The translations under genes were made by a program, and so were the position numbers. A stretch of DNA of 64,000 nt from Aquabacterium sp. (GTDB lineage Bacteria > Pseudomonadota > Gammaproteobacteria > Burkholderiales > Burkholderiaceae_C): contig NZ_JACPYU010000010.1 in assembly GCF_016195855.1 (NCBI RefSeq), forward strand, positions 124,001 to 188,000. The letters are read 5' to 3'. Position 1 is the stretch's first letter. Each line of letters starts with the position of its first letter. This document shows positions 59,240 to 64,000 of this stretch, piece by piece. A model generated the notes under the pieces. That model searched no databases, was not told where the DNA came from, and saw nothing but the letters and a program-made list of their open reading frames with translations.

Positions 59240-60517
59240 TCAGAACAGGCCAGCCTTGCCAATCAGTTGCGCAACCAGGTCAGACAGGCTGGTGGCGGGG
59301 GCCTTCACGCGGCTTTGCTCCAGCGAGCGGATCACGGCGGTCTTGCCCGAGAAGTCCAGCAGGTTGTCCACGAAGGTGCCCACATCGGCCAGCTTGGCTT
59401 CCTTGATGCCGGTGTCGCCGAAGGTCACGATGGTCAGGCAGTGCGAACCATTGATCTCGCGGTAGTTGGGCAGGAAGTAGCCCAGGTTGGGGCCGGCTGG
59501 CAGGTGCGCCACCATGGTGTTGATGTCCTGGCGCCAGCGGGCGTTCAGGGCGGCCAGGCGGGCCTCTGGTGTGGGCGCGTTCGAGATGTCGGTGTAGAAC
59601 TTCTCATACGAGAAGGCCGAGTAGTTCGTGTCCTCCTGGAACATGGCGTAGCCGATGCGGTCGTTCGGGAAGATCTTGCTCAGGCCAGCGGTCATCGAGC
59701 CCAGGTTGTTGACGTCGCCCGCCTGCGGGTACTTGGTGATCAGCTCGGTGGCCAGGCCATTGGGCTCATCCAGGCCCCAGACCTGACGGATCTTGTTGTG
59801 CAGAGGCAGTGAGGGGGACTCTTCTGGCGTGCTGTTGCGCGGTGCCCAGAACAGCGGGCCCGAGTCGGCCAGCAGCGCCGCCTTGCCGGCCTTCACCGTG
59901 GTGCGCATATAGGGGAAGGTCACAGTCGAGCCCGTGCCGCCAGCAGAGAAGCCGGTCAACAGCAGCATCTCGGGCTTGGGCAGGTTGGCGGCCATCCAGT
60001 TGGAGACGGCCTTGGCGTTGACCGCGCCACGGTGGTACCAGGCCACGGAGCCGGTGTCGTCGGTGTAGGTGGTGACCTTGTTGCCGGCGTGCACGTCACC
60101 CGTGCAGTAGGTCAGGTAGACGATGTTCCAGCTCTGGGTCTGCACCGACGTGAGCGGGTCGATGCGGGCGGTGAAGGGCGTGACCAGGCCCCAGTGCGCC
60201 TGGCGGTTCCAGTCGCTCATGTAGTTGCTGGGGATGCCGTCGGGGTTGACGGCGCCCAGCAGTGTGCCGGCCTTGTTTTCGCAGGTGCCTTTTTCCCAGC
60301 AGGCGCCGCCGCCTTCAAACATCACGACGGTCTTGCTGGTGAAGGGGGTGCGGTTGACGAAGAAGCGATAGGGGGTGCCGTTGCCGCAAGAGGCGCCGCT
60401 GGAGGCGGGCAGCTCGACCATTTCCCACTTCAGGTAGGCAGCCTGCGCAGCGATGCTGCACAGCAGGCTGATGCCGATGGCCTTGGACGCGGCCTTGATC
60501 AGTGAATTGAGTGACAT
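59240..60517 (-). CDS. Pectinacetylesterase/NOTUM-family exported hydrolase
   Basis: A 425-residue secreted alpha/beta hydrolase of the PAE family (PF03283), which removes acetyl or acyl groups from polymers or proteins. A signal peptide (LIKAASKAIGISLLCSIAAQA) is followed by the family's oxyanion region VVMFEGGGACWEKGTCENK, VYLTYCTGDVHAGNK, the nucleophile serine in LLLTGFSAGGTGSTV and a His in YREINGSHCLTIV. Several paired cysteines fit an extracellular protein. It is a plausible cargo of the T2SS in this window. Substrate unknown; depolymerase-type annotation is also possible. Confidence 0.8.
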   Translation of the reverse strand: MSLNSLIKAASKAIGISLLCSIAAQAAYLKWEMVELPASSGASCGNGTPYRFFVNRTPFTSKTVVMFEGGGACWEKGTCENKAGTLLGAVNPDGIPSNYMSDWNRQAHWGLVTPFTARIDPLTSVQTQSWNIVYLTYCTGDVHAGNKVTTYTDDTGSVAWYHRGAVNAKAVSNWMAANLPKPEMLLLTGFSAGGTGSTVTFPYMRTTVKAGKAALLADSGPLFWAPRNSTPEESPSLPLHNKIRQVWGLDEPNGLATELITKYPQAGDVNNLGSMTAGLSKIFPNDRIGYAMFQEDTNYSAFSYEKFYTDISNAPTPEARLAALNARWRQDINTMVAHLPAGPNLGYFLPNYREINGSHCLTIVTFGDTGIKEAKLADVGTFVDNLLDFSGKTAVIRSLEQSRVKAPATSLSDLVAQLIGKAGLF

Positions 60518-60693
60518 GTTGACTCCATCAACGGGTTGTTCGGACCATGTGATGAAGTCTGGAACACAGTGTTTTTTTTCTGGGGCGGGTTAGCCACTGG
60601 CTGGGCCTGCCCACCCCTAACCCAAGGGGGATGGAACTGTCAGGGTGATGACGCTTGGCGTGCAATGCGTGTCGGGTAATCCCGAGTCGTCGT

Positions 60694-61776
60694 TCAGGCG
60701 ACAAAGGTGTCCTGCGGCATGTGCAGCGATTGCATGAACGCGGCCACGTGGCGATGGCGGACCAGGCCCACCGCCTGCCCGGACCACAAGGACATCAGAT
60801 CCGGGCGGTTCTGGGCGATGGCCGCCTGCTTGAGCACGCCCGTCAGCCAGTTTTGCCAGGGGTAGGGCAGGATGTCCTCGGGGTGTGCGTCCAGGGTCGC
60901 CATCAGCTCGTTGCGCAGGCCCCGGGCCAGCCGGCCGCTGAAACCCGCGGTGAGGGCTGTCGCGGGCTTGTTGGCGTCGTGTAGCGCCTGGTGGTGTGGC
61001 GCCCCGGCGTTGGACTCTTCACAGGCCAGGAAGGCCGTGCCGATCTGTACGGCGTCGGCGCCCAGCGCCATGGCCGCGGCCACGCCTCGGGCATCGGCGA
61101 TGCCACCGGCTGCGATGACGGGGATGCGCACGGCGTCGCGCACCTGGGGCAGCAGCGAGAACGTGCCCATCAGCAGGGATGTCGGTGGGCCGGTGAAGGA
61201 CACGCGGTGCCCGCCTGCGTCGCTGCCCGTGGCCACGACCATGTCAACGCCCGCCTCCTCCAGCAAACGTGCTTCGTGGGGGCTGGTGGCGGCCCCCATG
61301 GTCACGATGCCAAGCGCCTTGCAGCGCGCCAGGATGCGTGCATCCGGTATCCCGAACACGAAGCTGAACACGGCCGGGCGGGCTTCGAGCACGGCTTCCA
61401 GTTGCTGCGCATAGTCGGGCCAGACCGAGGCGGGGTCTGGCTGTTGCGGCAAGGCCAGCCCCAACTCGTCGAAGAAGGGGGCCAGACGCTGCAGCGCGCG
61501 TTGCCATTGCGTCGCCGACACGGCGGGGTGTTCGGGCTCGCCCGGCAGCGGCACCCACAGGTTGAGCGCGAATGGCCGCTCGGTGGCCGTGCGCAGCGCC
61601 CTGGCCGTTTGCAGGATCTGTTCGCCGCGGAGGTGGTGCACGCCAAACGACCCCAGCCCACCGGCGGCGTTGACGGCCGCCACCAGCGCGACCGAGGAGA
61701 GGCCCCCGCCAAACGGGCCTTGAACAATGGGCAGGGCCAGGCCCAGGCGGCGGGTGACAGTGGTATCGGTATTCAT
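60694..61776 (-). CDS. Nitronate monooxygenase family FMN enzyme
   Basis: A 360-residue TIM-barrel flavoprotein of the 2-nitropropane dioxygenase/nitronate monooxygenase family. It begins with LPIVQGPFGGGLSSVALVAA, has the catalytic His in VVATGSDAGGHRVSF, and FMN-phosphate segments IPVIAAGGIADARGVAAAMA and GADAVQIGTAFLACEE. These enzymes oxidise alkyl nitronates such as propionate-3-nitronate. The start at 61776 is preferred over 61800. 32 bp downstream of the GST gene on the same strand, so likely co-transcribed. The 176-bp gap 60518-60693 below it holds only an inverted repeat GGGTTAG/CTAACCC (60587-60623). Confidence 0.88.
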   Translation of the reverse strand: MNTDTTVTRRLGLALPIVQGPFGGGLSSVALVAAVNAAGGLGSFGVHHLRGEQILQTARALRTATERPFALNLWVPLPGEPEHPAVSATQWQRALQRLAPFFDELGLALPQQPDPASVWPDYAQQLEAVLEARPAVFSFVFGIPDARILARCKALGIVTMGAATSPHEARLLEEAGVDMVVATGSDAGGHRVSFTGPPTSLLMGTFSLLPQVRDAVRIPVIAAGGIADARGVAAAMALGADAVQIGTAFLACEESNAGAPHHQALHDANKPATALTAGFSGRLARGLRNELMATLDAHPEDILPYPWQNWLTGVLKQAAIAQNRPDLMSLWSGQAVGLVRHRHVAAFMQSLHMPQDTFVA

Positions 61777-61808
61777 GGTCGTCTGGTGTGCTTGGCGCAA
61801 CGCTGGGT

Positions 61809-62417
61809 TCAGCTCAAGAGGCCTTCGGCCTTCATCGCAGCCTGCATGGCCGGGCGTGCCTTCACACGGGCCATGAAGGCTTGCAGCTGCGTGTGGGCGG
61901 ACAGGTCCAGCTGCACGTAGGCGCTCCAGGAGGCGACCACGAAGAGGTAGGTATCCGCGGCGGTGTAGGTGCTGCCGGTCAGGTAGTCACGATCGGCCAG
62001 TTGCGAGGACACCCAGGCGAACTTGCTTTGCAGTTGCTTGGCGAACAGCGCCTTGGTCTCGGCTGATGCTTGCGCGTTGAACAGCGGCGAGAAGGACTTG
62101 TGCAGCTCGGAGGTGATGTAGTTCTGCCACTCCATCACGCGGTAGCGGGCCATGGTGCCGGCTGCGGGCATGAGGTCGGTGCGGCCGGCCTGGTCGCACA
62201 GGTACTGGCAGATCACCACGCCCTCGCTCAGGCGCTCGCCGTTGTCGAGCTCCAGCAGGGGCACGGCGCCCTTGGGCGTGATGTCGGCGTAGCGCTGGCC
62301 GGAGGCCGTCAGGCCCTTCTGGGTGTCGACGCGGTCCAGCTCAAAGGGGCGGCCGATGTCGACCAGCAGGGCGTGAGGGACGAGCGAGCAAGCACCGGGG
62401 CTGTAGTAGAGCTTCAT
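61809..62417 (-). CDS. Beta-class glutathione S-transferase
   Basis: A 202-residue GST of the bacterial beta class. It begins MKLYYSPGACSLVPHALLVD with the conserved Cys10 used in catalysis, has KGAVPLLELDNGERLSEG at the glutathione site, and YLTGSTYTAADTYLFVVASW in the C-terminal domain. It detoxifies electrophiles or peroxides. Divergent from the LysR gene (128 bp), which probably controls it together with the nitronate monooxygenase. Confidence 0.94.
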   Translation of the reverse strand: MKLYYSPGACSLVPHALLVDIGRPFELDRVDTQKGLTASGQRYADITPKGAVPLLELDNGERLSEGVVICQYLCDQAGRTDLMPAAGTMARYRVMEWQNYITSELHKSFSPLFNAQASAETKALFAKQLQSKFAWVSSQLADRDYLTGSTYTAADTYLFVVASWSAYVQLDLSAHTQLQAFMARVKARPAMQAAMKAEGLLS

Positions 62418-62545
62418 GATGAGGAGGGGGCTGAGCCCCGTGTGTTGATCAGGGCTTTCAGCTTATTGATGCGCGCTCGTCACGTGAAGAGGCTATCGTT
62501 CACATGACTGATGCCTGTCAGGCACAAATCAAGGAGCGAGAGGCC

Positions 62546-63469
62546 ATGAGCCGTCAGTTTGAAGATGCCCAGCTGGGTGACATGGAGCTGTTCGTGCTGG
62601 CGGCGGACGCCGCGAGCTTTACCGTGGCGGCCGAGCGTGTGGGCATGACGCCGGGTGCGGTGAGCCGCAGCATTGCCCGCCTGGAAAAGCGCCTGGGCGT
62701 GCGGATGTTCATGCGCACCACCCGCCAGATCAGGCTGACCGATGCGGGGCGCCTGTACTTGGCGCAATGCCGCTTGATGCTGACGCAACTCGGTGAGGTC
62801 GAGCGGCAGTTGAGCCGCCAGCAGGTGCAGCCTGCCGGTGTGGTGCGCGTGAGTCTGGCCACTGGGTATGGGCGCCACCGCGTGCTGCCTTTGTTGCCCC
62901 GCTTTCGCCAGCGCCACCCGGAGATATGCCTGGAGATCCAGCTCAGCAACCGCAATGTGGACTTTGCAAAAGACCGCTTTGATCTGGCCCTGAGGGCGCG
63001 GCATCAGACGGACTCCAGCCTGGTCGCGCGCAAGCTGGAAGATGCCGAGCTGGTGGTGGTGGCCTCACCGGGTTACCTCGCGCGGGCCGGGGAGCCCCGC
63101 ACGCTGGACGAGTTGCGGGCGCACGAGTGTGTGCAGTTCGTGCTGCCCCGCACCGGGCGCTGTGTGGACTGGTCCTTCCGGCAGGATGGGCAGGATGTGG
63201 AGGTCGCCACGCGCGGCAGCATCACCTGCTCGGACGAGTTGGATGGGGGCGTCTACCTGGCCCGACACGGCGGGGGGCTGTACCAGACCAGCCGCTTTCT
63301 GGTGGAGCGCGAACTGCTCACCGGGGAGCTGGTCGAGGTGTTGGCGCCTTATGGCGGGCGTTCTCGGCCGTTTTCCATCGTGTACCCGCATGCCCGCCTG
63401 TTGCCCAAGCGGGCCCGCTTGCTGGTGGACTTCCTGATCGAGCACCTGAGCCCGGGCACGCTGGTGTGA
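62546..63469 (+). CDS. LysR-family transcriptional regulator
   Basis: A 307-residue LysR regulator. The winged helix-turn-helix is at the N terminus (SFTVAAERVGMTPGAVSRSI, followed by RLEKRLGVRMFMRTTRQIRL), then a linker helix and the periplasmic-binding-type effector domain. Start at 62546 is supported by GGAGCGAGAGG just upstream; ATG 62504 is less likely. Divergent from the GST/nitronate monooxygenase pair, the classic LysR arrangement. Confidence 0.94.
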   Translation: MSRQFEDAQLGDMELFVLAADAASFTVAAERVGMTPGAVSRSIARLEKRLGVRMFMRTTRQIRLTDAGRLYLAQCRLMLTQLGEVERQLSRQQVQPAGVVRVSLATGYGRHRVLPLLPRFRQRHPEICLEIQLSNRNVDFAKDRFDLALRARHQTDSSLVARKLEDAELVVVASPGYLARAGEPRTLDELRAHECVQFVLPRTGRCVDWSFRQDGQDVEVATRGSITCSDELDGGVYLARHGGGLYQTSRFLVERELLTGELVEVLAPYGGRSRPFSIVYPHARLLPKRARLLVDFLIEHLSPGTLV

Positions 63470-63502
63470 GCGGCCTGCCCGGGCGGGGCGATCTGACGCC
63501 GG

Positions 63503-64000
63503 TCAGACCACCTCGGCAGGGGGCCGGCGTTGCAGCACCCCGATCGGTGGGGCCCAGCGCGCGCCCTTGGGCTTCTTGGACGTGACCAGGGTGACATCGG
63601 CCGGCTCGAACACCTCGACGTTGTGCGTGATGGGCGTGGTCAGCACGTACTGCGCGCGCGTGCTGCGCAGGAAGTGGCCGACCAGCTGGATGTTGCGCAC
63701 GTCCAGGTGGGCAAAGGGTTCGTCGATGAACACGAAGCCGCCAGGGGTTTCGTCGTCCTTCATCAGGCCCACCAGCAGGATCAGGGACTTGATCACCTGC
63801 TGGCCACCGGAGGCCTCGCCGTCGTTCAGGCCGATGCTGCCCTTGCCGTCGAAGTTGAAGTGCACCCTGAGCTCGGCCTGGCGCAGGCCGGTGTCGTCAC
63901 CATCCAGATGCGGCAACTCGGCGTTGACTTCCACGCCGGCCAGCTGGCCCAGCTCGATGATGTTCTTGCGGTAGCGGCGCACCGTGACCTTGAGCACATC
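63503..64000 (-). CDS. C-terminal ATPase part of an SMC-like / ABC-type ATPase, cut by the window edge
   Basis: About 166 C-terminal residues are visible. They contain an ABC-type signature (LNDGEASGGQQVIKSLILLV, signature ASGGQ), Walker B with catalytic Glu (GGFVFIDEPFAHLD) and a closing strand (AQYVLTTPITHNVEVFEPAD). This is the C-terminal half of a head domain of the SMC/RecN/SbcC type; the N-terminal half with Walker A and any coiled coil lie beyond the right edge. The frame continues past 63997 without needing a start there. The exact family (DNA repair, chromosome segregation or defence) cannot be told from this part. Confidence 0.75.
   Translation of the reverse strand, partial: DVLKVTVRRYRKNIIELGQLAGVEVNAELPHLDGDDTGLRQAELRVHFNFDGKGSIGLNDGEASGGQQVIKSLILLVGLMKDDETPGGFVFIDEPFAHLDVRNIQLVGHFLRSTRAQYVLTTPITHNVEVFEPADVTLVTSKKPKGARWAPPIGVLQRRPPAEVV

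Overview
The window is a stretch of chromosome from a high-G+C betaproteobacterium. The order gatCAB divergent from mreBCD-mrdAB, the gene content (type II secretion, PEP-CTERM proteins, GTP-type PEP carboxykinase, coq7) and the protein sequences all point to Burkholderiales, probably the Comamonadaceae/Sphaerotilaceae side (Aquabacterium- or Leptothrix-like). The taxonomic placement is inference from gene content. I see no rRNA, tRNA, insertion sequence, prophage or CRISPR array.

Layout. 1-3175 (minus): the gatCAB amidotransferase operon, with a diiron-type hydrolase-like gene between gatA and gatB; gatB runs off the left edge. 3518-9551 (plus): the cell-shape operon mreB-mreC-mreD-mrdA(PBP2)-mrdB(RodA). 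9638-13119: coq7, an OsmC-type peroxidase, an intergenic region that looks like an independent small-RNA gene, and a Rep-type helicase. 13377-17841: a PEP-CTERM exported protein, a PcaC-PcaD fusion, an RlpA lipoprotein with a SPOR domain, and hemE. 17941-22984: an acyltransferase cluster, made of a condensation-type (WS/DGAT-like) enzyme facing a three-gene operon of two GNAT-like proteins around a GH3-type acyl-adenylating enzyme. 23271-30819: the F1Fo ATP synthase operon atpIBEFHAGDC with a clear promoter and terminator; atpA carries a one-base frameshift in a C run. 30823-34948: an AraC-type regulator divergent from an MpaB/DUF2236 oxygenase, then ilvA. 34953-46713: a type II secretion locus, gspC divergent from gspGHIJKLMN-DEF. 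46706-52667: a hybrid sensor kinase, a protease-less Lon-type AAA+ ATPase, a 5'-nucleotidase with a small partner, an SRPBCC protein and a GST. 52713-56087 (minus): a molybdate/tungstate-type ABC transporter whose binding protein and ATPase have both lost hallmark residues, followed by a MOSC protein. 56451-58310: pckG with a long structured leader. 58661-63469: a second PEP-CTERM protein, a pectinacetylesterase-family exported hydrolase, a nitronate monooxygenase, and a beta-class GST divergent from a LysR regulator. The right edge holds the ATPase end of an SMC-like protein.

How the parts relate. The mre/mrd operon and RlpA build and split the cell wall. The T2SS probably exports enzymes such as the pectinacetylesterase-like protein found 12.5 kb downstream of it. 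The two PEP-CTERM proteins need an exosortase encoded elsewhere. The items most worth follow-up are the GH3/acyltransferase cluster, the small-RNA candidate at about 10855-10975 with an anti-Shine-Dalgarno loop, and the degenerate Mo/W-type transporter.
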